From contig NZ_JAPEPT010000005.1 in the NCBI RefSeq assembly GCF_026339995.1, forward strand, positions 558,001 through 622,000: a stretch of DNA of 64,000 bases. Reading direction: 5' to 3'. The notes below the pieces were generated by a model. That model saw nothing but the letters and a program-made list of their open reading frames with translations, did not search any database and was not told where the DNA came from. Position numbers and translations under genes: made by a program. Source of the stretch: Streptomyces sp. NBC_01481. Its GTDB lineage: Bacteria > Actinomycetota > Actinomycetes > Streptomycetales > Streptomycetaceae. Positions 16,837 to 26,400 of the stretch are shown here, piece after piece (within the stretch, counting starts at the first letter, position 1; every line of letters starts with the position of its first letter).

Positions 16837-18833
16837 GCGATCCCGACTCCGACTCCGTCATAGACGCTCTGACCCGCGCGGCCACCGTCCACTTCTCGCA
16901 CCGTCAGGACGACTCCCCCATGTGGGGCAGCGGCTTCTTCGTCGCTCCCGGCTGGGTCCTGACCTGCGCCCACGTACTCGCGCCCCACCTCAAGGGCGAC
17001 CCGGCCATGACCTTCCGCCTCTGCGGCAGCGAGGTGAACGACGGCGAGCCGCTGGATGCCCGGCTCGCCTCGTGGCTGCTCGACGGTGAACCGCGCGCAG
17101 AGCAGCGCGTGCCCGTGGAGCAGGACCTCGCCCTCGTACGCCTCGTCGACGAGTGCGTCGAGCACGAGTGCGTCTGGCTCACCGACCGCACCGACTACCC
17201 GGGCGGCCGCGGGATCGTGCAGGGCTACCGGCCCGAGGACGACCCCGTGCGCCAGGTCCGGCGGGCCGTGCGCTGGAAGGCCGGTGCCAGGATCAACGGT
17301 TTCGACGACGACTACGGGATGCGCTTCCGGCCGGAGGCCGAGTTCCCCAAGGGCGGTTCCGGATCACCGGTGCTCGACGCCCACACCGGCGCCGTCGTCG
17401 GCATCCTCAAGTCCCGGCGCAGTGGCCGGGACGGCGGCATGGCCATCGCCGCCACCGCACTGCGCCGCTTCGGCCCCGCGTACCAGACCCTCATGGCTGC
17501 CCACGACCGCTGGCACGGCCAGTCCCCGAAGGTCACCGGCCACAATTGGATCGAGCGCCAGCACCAGCTCCCGGGCGCCGGTGTGCACACCAGCGGCGAC
17601 CAGTGGAGCCCCCGCGACCGGCGCGAGGCGCTGGCTCTGCTCTCGGGCGTGCACCCGCCGGCCGCCATCCGTCCCGTCGTCGAGCTCGCCAAGAAGGCCC
17701 GCGGCGGCGTCGCCGCGCCGCCCGGCCAGCTGCTGCCGCGCATCTGGCGCGACGGACACGGCCTGCTGTACGAGGCGGGGCAGCCCGTCGCCGCCATCGC
17801 CGCGCTCCACTACCTCCAGCTGGTCGTCGAGTACGAGCGCAGCCGCGGCGGTGATCCCGTCGCGCTCGCCGACTGGGTGGCCCGGCGGCTGCAGGACGTG
17901 CCCCGCATCGTGCACACCGTGGTCACCCAGGCGACGCTGCCGCCCGGACTCGTCCATCAGCGCACGGCCGACGGGCAGGACCGGATCGTCGTCCGCTATC
18001 CGCGGCCCGGCGACGGGGCCGCCGTCGTCATCGTCGAGCTGGAACCGGTCTGCGACGCCCGCCCCGCGCGCTTCTACTGGCGGATCCGTGTCGACGACGG
18101 CCAGGACGTGAACGAGCCGCTGCACGAGGAGCAGACCGGCGACGGCGTCCCGCCCGAGCAGATCGTGCAGCGGCTGCGCGGTCCGCTGGAGGAGGTCTTC
18201 GCCTCCGTGGACTCGCCCGGTGCCCCGGCTCCCCTCGAAGTCGCCCTGCCCGTCGATCATTTCGACACCGCCGTGCACCGCTGGCAGCTCACCGAGATGG
18301 CCCGGCTGCACCATCCGGCGTATGTGGGAGTACGGCGGATGGTGGTGCTGCGCGATCTCACGAGACGAGGGAAACCGGACGCCGTCTGGCAGCGCCGCTG
18401 GGAGGGGACGCTGACGGCCGAAGTGCTCACGGCAGCCCGTACGCCGCCGCAGCGGCAGGTCCCGCGCCCGCGGCACTTCGAGGAGATGCCGGCGTCCACG
18501 GTGCCCGTCCTGTGCCGACCCGCAGGCAGCGGCGTCGGACGGCGGGCCATCGGGATGGCGCTGCAGGCCGGGCACGGCATCGCGCTGTGGCACACGGACG
18601 GCCATCCCGACCTCAGTTGTACGGAGTTCTGCGAGGAGATGCAGCAGGGTGCGGCCCAGCTGCTCGCCCAGAGCGCGGGGGCGATTGAGCTTCCCGACCG
18701 GCTTCGCCGTATCAGGGACGACATCAGCGGATCGAGGAACAGCAGGCACTGGGCGGAAGGCGTGGCCATGCTCTACGACGACCCGAGCCGCCCTCTGCCC
18801 GCCGACGACTCCGGACCGGTGGACTCGCCATGA
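16833..18833 (+). CDS. Trypsin-like protease fused to VMAP middle and C-terminal domains
   Basis: A 666-residue probable effector of a vWA-MoxR-VMAP conflict system. Residues 25-235 form a chymotrypsin-fold protease with an apparently complete triad: His47 (TCAHVL), Asp98 (QDLALV) and Ser176 (GGSGSP). There is no signal peptide, so it acts in the cytoplasm. A middle region (about 260-340, RREALALLSGVHPP) resembles VMAP-M and residues 340-655 the VMAP-C domain (PLEVALPVDHFDTAVHRW). The open frame extends far upstream but the ATG at 16833 is fixed by the ATGA overlap with the Trypco1 gene. In the family model the vWA/MoxR module controls release of the effector; the cleaved target is unknown. 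Confidence 0.88.
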   Translation: MSDPDSDSVIDALTRAATVHFSHRQDDSPMWGSGFFVAPGWVLTCAHVLAPHLKGDPAMTFRLCGSEVNDGEPLDARLASWLLDGEPRAEQRVPVEQDLALVRLVDECVEHECVWLTDRTDYPGGRGIVQGYRPEDDPVRQVRRAVRWKAGARINGFDDDYGMRFRPEAEFPKGGSGSPVLDAHTGAVVGILKSRRSGRDGGMAIAATALRRFGPAYQTLMAAHDRWHGQSPKVTGHNWIERQHQLPGAGVHTSGDQWSPRDRREALALLSGVHPPAAIRPVVELAKKARGGVAAPPGQLLPRIWRDGHGLLYEAGQPVAAIAALHYLQLVVEYERSRGGDPVALADWVARRLQDVPRIVHTVVTQATLPPGLVHQRTADGQDRIVVRYPRPGDGAAVVIVELEPVCDARPARFYWRIRVDDGQDVNEPLHEEQTGDGVPPEQIVQRLRGPLEEVFASVDSPGAPAPLEVALPVDHFDTAVHRWQLTEMARLHHPAYVGVRRMVVLRDLTRRGKPDAVWQRRWEGTLTAEVLTAARTPPQRQVPRPRHFEEMPASTVPVLCRPAGSGVGRRAIGMALQAGHGIALWHTDGHPDLSCTEFCEEMQQGAAQLLAQSAGAIELPDRLRRIRDDISGSRNSRHWAEGVAMLYDDPSRPLPADDSGPVDSP

Positions 18834-18914
18834 GGAGCCGCGTCGGGGCGCCACGGGTTCGCCGCGCAGTGTCCTCGCCGGGCGGCGTGGCTGACCTGCA
18901 TTTCCTGCCGGGGG

Positions 18915-18976
18915 TCCGGGGGGCGTCCCCCGGAAATTCCAGTATCAGCAGTCCGGGGGGTGGGTACATACCCCCC
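18915..18976. terminator. Two GC hairpins between effector and MoxR genes
   Basis: One stem is TCCGGGGG/CCCCCGGA (18915-18922 with 18927-18934), the other GGGGGGT/ACCCCCC (18955-18961 with 18970-18976). They lie in the 187-bp gap before the MoxR gene and may attenuate or end the effector transcript, allowing the two halves of the locus to be made at different levels. Confidence 0.5.
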
Positions 18977-19020
18977 GTGGTCCGCCACGGGTCCCACCGG
19001 CCGCCTATGAGGAGCGAGCG

Positions 19021-20034
19021 ATGGACGACTGGCTGATCTACCGAGGCGTCGGCGCACCGGATCCCGGCCGGATCCGCCACCTACCACCGCCGCCCCCGTG
19101 GCGTGCCTTTTCCGGGGTGCCGCTGCCCGACCCGGCGCCGCCGATCGACAGTTCGTCGACCCGGCGGCTCGGCGCGCGCGTGGGAGCCCCGCCCGCCCAG
19201 GACGCCGAGGCGCTCGAACTCATCAACGCCGCCCTGTACTTGAGGCGTCCGCTGCTGGTCACGGGTGAGCCCGGCTCCGGCAAGTCCACGCTCGCGCACT
19301 CGGTCGCGTACGAACTCGGGCTCGGCCGGGTCCTCCAGTGGCCCATCGTCAGCCGCACCGAGCTGAAGGACGGCCTGTACACCTACGACGCCATCGGCAG
19401 GCTCCAGGACGCACAGCTCGCCGGGCGCGGGGCCGAGCGGGGATCCGACGACATCGGCCGGTACATCAGGCTCGGGCCGCTGGGCACCGCGCTGCTGCCC
19501 GCCGAGCGGCCCCGGGTGCTGCTCATCGACGAGCTCGACAAGAGCGACATCGATCTGCCCAACGACCTGCTGAATGTGGTGGAGGAAGGGGAGTTCGCCC
19601 TTCCGGAGCTGGAGCGGATGGCCGACCGGCCGGGGCAAGACGAGGTGCGGGTGCTCACCGACGACGGCCGCCGGGTGCCCGTCAGGGACGGCAGGGTGCG
19701 CTGTCACGCCTTCCCCTTCGTCGTGATGACCAGCAACGGCGAGCGCGACTTCCCCGCGCCGCTGTTGCGCCGCTGTATCCATCTGCACCTGGACCCGCCG
19801 CGCGACGAGCGGCTCGCCGCGATGGTGCAGGCCCACTTCGGTGCCGGGGCGGACGAGCTGAACCTCGACCTGATCGGGCAGTTCACCCGGGAGGACGGCG
19901 ACGGTGAGCTGCGGCCCACCGACCAGCTGCTCAACGCCATCTACCTCACACAGCAGGCGGTACGGGCGGAATCGGGGCGGCGTGAGGAGATCGCCGAGCT
20001 GCTGATCCGTCCCCTCGACACCCGGCAGCGGTGA
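19021..20034 (+). CDS. MoxR-family AAA+ ATPase
   Basis: A 337-residue AAA+ protein of the MoxR group. A Pro-rich N-terminal stretch (20-45) precedes the core: Walker A GEPGSGKST at 82-90, Walker B VLLIDE at 166-171, sensor 1 near MTSNGERDF (about 236-244) and an arginine-finger region LLRRC (about 248-252). MoxR ATPases act with vWA-domain partners as chaperone-like remodelers. Here it is 4 bp upstream of the vWA-type gene and in the same direction as the trypsin-VMAP gene, the ternary arrangement described for VMAP conflict systems. The ATG follows GGAGCGAGCG. Confidence 0.92.
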   Translation: MDDWLIYRGVGAPDPGRIRHLPPPPPWRAFSGVPLPDPAPPIDSSSTRRLGARVGAPPAQDAEALELINAALYLRRPLLVTGEPGSGKSTLAHSVAYELGLGRVLQWPIVSRTELKDGLYTYDAIGRLQDAQLAGRGAERGSDDIGRYIRLGPLGTALLPAERPRVLLIDELDKSDIDLPNDLLNVVEEGEFALPELERMADRPGQDEVRVLTDDGRRVPVRDGRVRCHAFPFVVMTSNGERDFPAPLLRRCIHLHLDPPRDERLAAMVQAHFGAGADELNLDLIGQFTREDGDGELRPTDQLLNAIYLTQQAVRAESGRREEIAELLIRPLDTRQR

Positions 20035-20038
20035 CCGA

Positions 20039-23000
20039 ATGAACGCGGCTGTTCCGCCTCCCGCTCCCGTTCCGCCTGCCCTTCCGCCTCCCGCGGCGCT
20101 GACCGCGCTGGTCGCCCGGCTGCGCGAGGCGGAACTGAAGCCGACGGCCGAGGAGTTGGCGGACGCGCTGTGGCTGTCCCGGCATGTGCCGCCCGCCCCG
20201 TCCAGGCCGCGGGGCGCGATATCCGAGGGCGAGTCCGGGACACGGCCGGTGGACCGTCCGCCGGTGGAGGCGGCGCAGCCGCCCGCACCCTCCCCGTTCC
20301 GGGCGGGACCGCCGCCGGGCCCCCGCATCGACCTGTACGGCCCGGCGCAGACGGAGGGCGTACCAACAGGCGTATCGCCCGCCGGTATGCGCAGGGTTCC
20401 GGTGCCGGCCGCCGCCGCGCTGCCCGACGCCCCGGCACTCCAGCGCGCGCTGCGGCCCCTGCAGCGCTACCGCCCGCCCATGCGCCCGGTCCGCCGCGAT
20501 CTCGACGAGGTCGCAACGGCCGACCGCGCCGCCGACACCGGCCTCGTGGTGCCGGTGCTGCGCACGGCCCGGCGGCGGGAGGCGCGCCTCGCCCTCGTGA
20601 TGGACGTCTCCTCGTCGAACGTCGTGTGGGAGAGGGCACTCGAGGAACTGCGGCAGGTCTGCGAACGCGCCGGGGCGTTCCGCGAAGTCGCCGTCCACCG
20701 CCTGCGCGAGGACGCGCCCACGCCCGCCCAGCTCGGCGACCCGACCGGCCGCCAGCTGACCCTGGTCCTCAGCGACTGCGCCGGTCCCATGTGGCGCAGC
20801 GGCCGGATGCAGCGGCTGCTGTACACCTGGGCGTCGACCGCGCCGGTCGCGGTGGTACAGCCGCTGCCGCAGCGGATGTGGGGGCGTACGCACCTGCCCG
20901 CGCGGCCAGGGCTGCTGCGACGGCGCGAAGGACCTGCGGGACGGCTGGAGTTCACCCCGAAACAGCCCGGACCGGCGGACCTCGACCGGGGCATACCGGT
21001 GCCGGTGCTCGCACTGCGCCGCTCCTCGTTCGACGCCTGGTCCAGGCTGGTGGCGGGCGCGACCGGTCAGTCGCTCGACGCCGCCGCCGCGCTGGTGCGC
21101 GCCCGCCACGGACCCGCCGCGATCCGGTCCCGCACCGCCCGGCACATCGAACCCGCCCAGCGCGTCCGGGCCTTCCGCAGGAACGCCTCGCCCGCGGCCG
21201 CCCAGCTCGCCGTCTATCTGTCGGCGGTCCCGCTGGTGCTGCCCGTGATGCAGCTCGTCCAGCGCGCCATGCTCGTCCGCGGCGGCCCCGATGTGCTCGC
21301 GGAAGTGCTGCTCAGCGGCCTGCTGCGGCGGGACGAGGACGGGCCGGCCGAGCAGGAGGGCGGGCCCGCGTACGTCTTTCTGGACGGGGTCCGCGAGGAG
21401 CTGCTCGGCCAACTGGGTGCGAGCAGCGCGGCGTTGGTGCTCAAGCACTGCTCCGAGTACGTCGAGAACCGCTACGGGCGCACGGTGCGCAACTTCCCGG
21501 CCATGGCCGCCGCCTTCCTCGCCGGTTCGGTGGACCCGCGCCCGGCCGCGCCCGGCGGCCCCGGCAGCCGCAGCCAGTGGGCCTTCGCCCAGGTGTCCGC
21601 GCAGGTGCTGCGGCGGCTCGGCGTCCCCGAACCCGCCGCGCCCCCCGGCGGCCTGCCCAAGGACGGCCCGGCGGGTCTGCGGGCGCAGGCCCGCGCCTGT
21701 CTCGCGCACTTCGGCGAGTACGGCACCGTACGCGACCTCGACGAGGCGATCAGGCTGCTCGGCTCGGCCACCCAGGCCGAACGGCGCACCGCCGAACGGG
21801 CCGTGCTCTACGGGGAGCTGGCCGATGCCCTGCTGCGGCGCTGGCTGGTGCGGCCGCTGCCCGAGGACCTGCGCGAGGCCCTGGACGCCGCCCAGAACGC
21901 GCTCACCGGCACGCCGCAGGCGTATCTGACGCTGGCGCAGGTGCTCGAAGCGATGGCCGACGAGGTGGAGTCGGGCCGGCTGAGCACCCTGCTGATGCCG
22001 GAGTGGGTACGGCTGCAGGCGGCGGCCGGAGCCGACGATGTGCGGCTGGTGGCATCGGTCCTGCTGTCGACCGCGGATGCCGGGCTTGCCGAACTGACCG
22101 ACAGCCGACCCCGGTTCGACGACGTCCCCGGACTCAGGGAGGCAGCGGCGGCCGCCAGGATCCGGGTACTGCGGCGGCTCGCCGTGACCGGCGCCCCGTA
22201 CGGACTGCGCGGCCCGGTCCGGCCCGAGGACTGGTTCACCCAGACCACACAGACCGCGCTGGACGTCGTACAACTGCTGCTGGACGACGAGCGCCCCGAG
22301 TCCGCGCTGCTCGTCGAGGGCGGGCTGCTGCTGGAGCTGGCCCGGCACTACCGAGGCGAGGGCCCCATCGCCAGGGCCGCCGACGAGCAGGACCGGATCG
22401 CCTCCCGTGCCTACGCCGAGCGCGCCGACGAGGACCTGCACGCGGGCATCGACGGACTCGACTGGGAAGCGGTCCCCGAGACGCAGCTCTGCCGCGCCTG
22501 GCTGGACTACGCCGACGCCATCGAATTCGCCCACGAGACCCCGGACGACGACGACAGGCTGCGCATCCTTCAGGCCCTGGACCAGGCACGCCAGCATGTC
22601 GGCAAGGACGAGGACGCCCTGGCCGACATCCTGCTGCGGATGGCCCGCGTCCTGGAGCAGCGGTACGCGTCGACGGGAGGCTGGGCGCACCGCGACTCGG
22701 CGATCGCGGCCTGGACCGAGGCGGTGCCGCTGCTGCCGTGGAACGACCCGGGCCGTGCCGTGGTCCTGACCTCGCTCGGCAGGCAGCTGACCGAGCGCGG
22801 TGTGGACAAGGACGCGTCGGCCGACATCCACGCGGCCGTACGGGCACTGCGCGGCGCGATCGAGCAGACGCCGGCGGCCGATCCGGAACTCCCGCGCCGC
22901 CGTGCCCTGCTGGGCCACGCCTACATCGAACGCTTCCGTGCCGACGAGACCGTCGCCGACCTGCACGAGGCGGACTGGGCTCTGGGAGCCACGGCCCGGG

Positions 23001-23335
23001 CGGCAGGCGATCCCGAACTGGCCGCGTACGCCTGGTGGTACCGCGCCCTCGCCTCGGCCCTGCTCGCCCAGCGCACCGCCTCGCACCCCAAGCTCCTGGA
23101 CGCCGCTGCCCACTACCGCCGCGCCGCGGCGCAGCCGGGCGCGGGCGAGCTGCTGGAGCGGGCGACGGCCGCCCAGTGGATGCGGGCGACCCGCCTGGAA
23201 CGGACGGCGGGTCCCGGGCGAGCCCTGGAGGAACACCGGGCAGTGCTGTCCCTGCTGTCGGCCGCGGGCGCCTCGCGCACGCAGACCGCGAGTCTCGTCC
23301 GGCAGGAGATCGACCGGCTGGAAGCCGGCCCCTGA
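20039..23335 (+). CDS. SAV_2336-type vWA protein with long helical C-terminus
   Basis: A 1,098-residue protein. A Pro-rich, disordered N-terminus (1-160) leads to a vWA-like domain from about 183 (LALVMDVSSSNVVW) that keeps the metal-site pattern DxSxS (Asp189, Ser191, Ser193). Residues 380-1098 are alpha-helical and TPR-like, rich in Ala/Leu/Arg with repeated EAxxLL patterns. This fits SAV_2336 N-terminal-domain proteins, the vWA partner of MoxR in actinobacterial VMAP systems. The long helical part may be the sensing or scaffold surface. It starts 4 bp after the MoxR stop; a strong terminator follows, closing the locus. Confidence 0.85.
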   Translation: MNAAVPPPAPVPPALPPPAALTALVARLREAELKPTAEELADALWLSRHVPPAPSRPRGAISEGESGTRPVDRPPVEAAQPPAPSPFRAGPPPGPRIDLYGPAQTEGVPTGVSPAGMRRVPVPAAAALPDAPALQRALRPLQRYRPPMRPVRRDLDEVATADRAADTGLVVPVLRTARRREARLALVMDVSSSNVVWERALEELRQVCERAGAFREVAVHRLREDAPTPAQLGDPTGRQLTLVLSDCAGPMWRSGRMQRLLYTWASTAPVAVVQPLPQRMWGRTHLPARPGLLRRREGPAGRLEFTPKQPGPADLDRGIPVPVLALRRSSFDAWSRLVAGATGQSLDAAAALVRARHGPAAIRSRTARHIEPAQRVRAFRRNASPAAAQLAVYLSAVPLVLPVMQLVQRAMLVRGGPDVLAEVLLSGLLRRDEDGPAEQEGGPAYVFLDGVREELLGQLGASSAALVLKHCSEYVENRYGRTVRNFPAMAAAFLAGSVDPRPAAPGGPGSRSQWAFAQVSAQVLRRLGVPEPAAPPGGLPKDGPAGLRAQARACLAHFGEYGTVRDLDEAIRLLGSATQAERRTAERAVLYGELADALLRRWLVRPLPEDLREALDAAQNALTGTPQAYLTLAQVLEAMADEVESGRLSTLLMPEWVRLQAAAGADDVRLVASVLLSTADAGLAELTDSRPRFDDVPGLREAAAAARIRVLRRLAVTGAPYGLRGPVRPEDWFTQTTQTALDVVQLLLDDERPESALLVEGGLLLELARHYRGEGPIARAADEQDRIASRAYAERADEDLHAGIDGLDWEAVPETQLCRAWLDYADAIEFAHETPDDDDRLRILQALDQARQHVGKDEDALADILLRMARVLEQRYASTGGWAHRDSAIAAWTEAVPLLPWNDPGRAVVLTSLGRQLTERGVDKDASADIHAAVRALRGAIEQTPAADPELPRRRALLGHAYIERFRADETVADLHEADWALGATARAAGDPELAAYAWWYRALASALLAQRTASHPKLLDAAAHYRRAAAQPGAGELLERATAAQWMRATRLERTAGPGRALEEHRAVLSLLSAAGASRTQTASLVRQEIDRLEAGP

Positions 23336-23339
23336 CAGC

Positions 23340-23386
23340 CCGGAGGGCCCTGTCCCGCGCGGTGTGCGCGGGACAGGGCCCTCCGG
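23340..23386. terminator. Strong bidirectional hairpin terminator
   Basis: A perfect 21-bp stem (23340-23360 with 23366-23386) with loop GGTGT between the convergent vWA gene and kgd. It insulates the conflict locus from the core metabolic gene. Confidence 0.9.
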
Positions 23387-23419
23387 TTCGTACGGGTCGG
23401 CAGTCGGTCGGGCGGCCGG

Positions 23420-26400
23420 TCAGGCCTCGAAGACCTCGTTGAGCAGCTGCTGCTGCTCGGCCTGGTGACGCTTGGCCGAACCGACCGCCGGGGACGAGCC
23501 GTGCGGACGCGAGATACGGCGCAGGCGTTCGCCGTGCGGAATGTCCGCGCCGACCGCCAGGTCGAGGTGGTCGATCAGGTTCAGCGCGATGAACGGCCAC
23601 GCACCCTGGTTCGCCGGCTCCTCCTGGGCCCACAGGTACTTCTCGGCGTTCGGGAACTTGGCGATCTCCGCCTGGAGCTCGGCACCCGGCAGCGGGTAAA
23701 GCCGCTCGAGACGGATGATCGCGGTGTCCGTGTTGCCGCGCTTGACCCGCTCGGCCTCCAGGTCGTAGTAGACCTTGCCGGTGCAGAAGACGACCTTGCG
23801 GACCGCGTTCGGGTCCACCGTGTCATCGCCGATCACCGGGCGGAAGCCGCCGTTGATGAACTCCTCCGCCTTCGACGCCGCGGCCTTCAGACGCAGCATC
23901 GACTTCGGGGTGAAGACGATCAGCGGCTTGTGGTGCGGGTTGTGGACCTGCCAGCGCAGCAGGTGGAAGTAGTTCGACGGCAGGGTCGGCATGGCGACCG
24001 TCATGTTGTTCTGCGCGCACATCTGCAGGAAGCGCTCAGGACGGGCGGAGCTGTGGTCCGGGCCCTGGCCCTCGTAGCCGTGCGGCAGCAGCAGCGTGAC
24101 GCCGGAGGTCTGGCCCCACTTCTGCTCGGCCGAGGAGATGAACTCGTCCACGACGGTCTGCGCGCCGTTGACGAAGTCACCGAACTGGGCCTCCCACATG
24201 ACCAGTGCGTCCGGGCGGGCCAGCGAGTAGCCGTACTCGAAGCCCATCGCCGCGTACTCGCTGAGCAGCGAGTCGTAGACGTTGTAGCGGGCCTGGTCCT
24301 CGGAGAGGTACAGCAGCGGGGTGTAGTCCTCGCCGGTCTCCTGGTCCACCAGCACCGCGTGGCGCTGGCCGAACGTGCCACGGCGGGTGTCCTGGCCGGA
24401 CAGCCGGACCGTGGTGCCCTCCATCAGCAGCGAGCCGATGGCGAGCGTCTCGCCCATGCCCCAGTCGATCGTGCCGTCCTCGACCGAGGCCGCACGGCGC
24501 TGCATCTGCGGCATCAGACGCGGGTGGACGGTGATCCGGTCGGGGATGTTGACCTGGGACTCGGCGATCCGCTTCACGATCTCCTGGGAGACCGCGGTGG
24601 TGACAGCCACCGGGAACTCGGCCTGCGCGTCCGGGACATGCGCCGGGGTCGGCTGGCTGGTGGCCTCGCGGACCTCCGCGAAGACCTTCTCCAGCTGGCC
24701 CTGGAAGTCCTGGAGCGCCTGCTCTGCCTCTTCGAGCGTGATGTCGCCGCGACCGATGAGCGACTCGGTGTAGAGCTTGCGCACCGAGCGCTTCTTGTCG
24801 ATCAGGTTGTACATCTGCGGGTTGGTGAACTGCGGGTTGTCGCCCTCGTTGTGACCGCGGCGGCGGTAGCAGATGAGGTCGATCACGACGTCCTTGTTGA
24901 ACGTCTGGCGGAACTCGAAGGCGAGCCGCGCCACGCGGACCACGGCCTCCGGGTCGTCGCCGTTCACATGGAAGATCGGCGCCTCGATCATGCGGGCCAC
25001 GTCGGTCGCGTACATGGACGAACGCGAGGACTCCGGGGCGGCGGTGAAGCCGACCTGGTTGTTGATGACGATGTGGACCGTGCCGCCGGTGCGGTAGCCG
25101 CGCAGCTGCGACATGTTCAGGGTCTCGGCGACGACACCCTGGCCGGCGAAGGCCGCGTCACCGTGCAGGGCGACGGGCAGGACCGTGAAGTCCGTGCCGC
25201 CCTTGTTGATGACGTCCTGCTTGGCGCGGGCGACACCCTCGAGAACCGGGTCGACCGCCTCCAGGTGCGAGGGGTTGGCGACCAGCGAGACCTTGATCTG
25301 CTCGCCGTCGAGACCGGTGAAGGTGCCCTCGGCGCCCAGGTGGTACTTCACGTCGCCGGAGCCGTGCATCGACTTCGGGTCGAGGTTGCCCTCGAACTCC
25401 CGGAAGATCTGCGCGTACGACTTGCCGACGATGTTCGCGAGGACGTTCAGGCGGCCGCGGTGGGCCATGCCGATGACGACCTCGTCCAGCCGCGACTCGG
25501 CGGCCGAGTCGATGACCGCGTCGAGCAGCGGAATGACGGACTCGCCGCCCTCCAGCGAGAACCGCTTCTGGCCGACGTACTTGGTCTGCAGGAAGGTCTC
25601 GAAGGCCTCGGCGGCGTTCAGACGGCGCAGGATCCGCAGCTGCTCCTCGCGCTCGGGCTTGGTGTGCCCGCGCTCGACCCGGTCCTGGATCCACTTGCGC
25701 TGCTTCGGGTCCTGGATGTGCATGAACTCGATGCCGGTGGTGCGGCAGTACGAGTCGCGCAGCACGCCCAGCACGTCGCGCAGCTTCATCAGGGACTTTC
25801 CGGAGAAGCCGCCGACGGCGAACTCGCGCTCCAGGTCCCACAGCGTGAGGCCGTGCTCGGTGATGTCCAGGTCGGGGTGCTTGCGCTGGCGGTACTCCAG
25901 CGGGTCGGTGTCGGCCATGACATGGCCGCGGACCCGGTAGGAGTGGATCAGCTCGAAGACGCGCGCCGCCTTGGTGACGTCGTCGTCGTGGCTGGCGTCG
26001 ATGTCCTTGAGCCAGCGGACCGGCTCGTAGGGGATGCGCAGCGCCTCGAAGATGTCGTCGTAGAAGCCGTCCTCGCCGAGGAGGAGATTGGCGACGATCC
26101 GCAGGAACTCGCCGGAGGCGGCGCCCTGGATGACCCGGTGGTCGTACGTGCTGGTGAGGGTCATCACCTTGGCGATGCCCAGCTTGTTCAGGGTGTCCTG
26201 GGAGGTGCCCTGGAACTCCGCCGGGTAGTCCATCGAGCCGACGCCCATGATGACCGACTGTCCGGGCATCAGACGCGGCACGGAGTGGACGGTGCCGAGC
26301 CCGCCGGGGTTGGTCAGCGAGACGGTGACGCCGGTGAAGTCGTCCATCGTCAGCTTGTTGTTGCGGGCGCGCCGGACGATGTCCTCGTAGGCCTGCCAGA

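Noticed and set aside
15216..18833. One continuous plus-strand frame from the hypothetical gene into the trypsin-VMAP gene
   Set aside because: The stretch between about 15400 and 16832 lacks codon bias and overlaps other real genes in better frames; the two ends belong to different genes.
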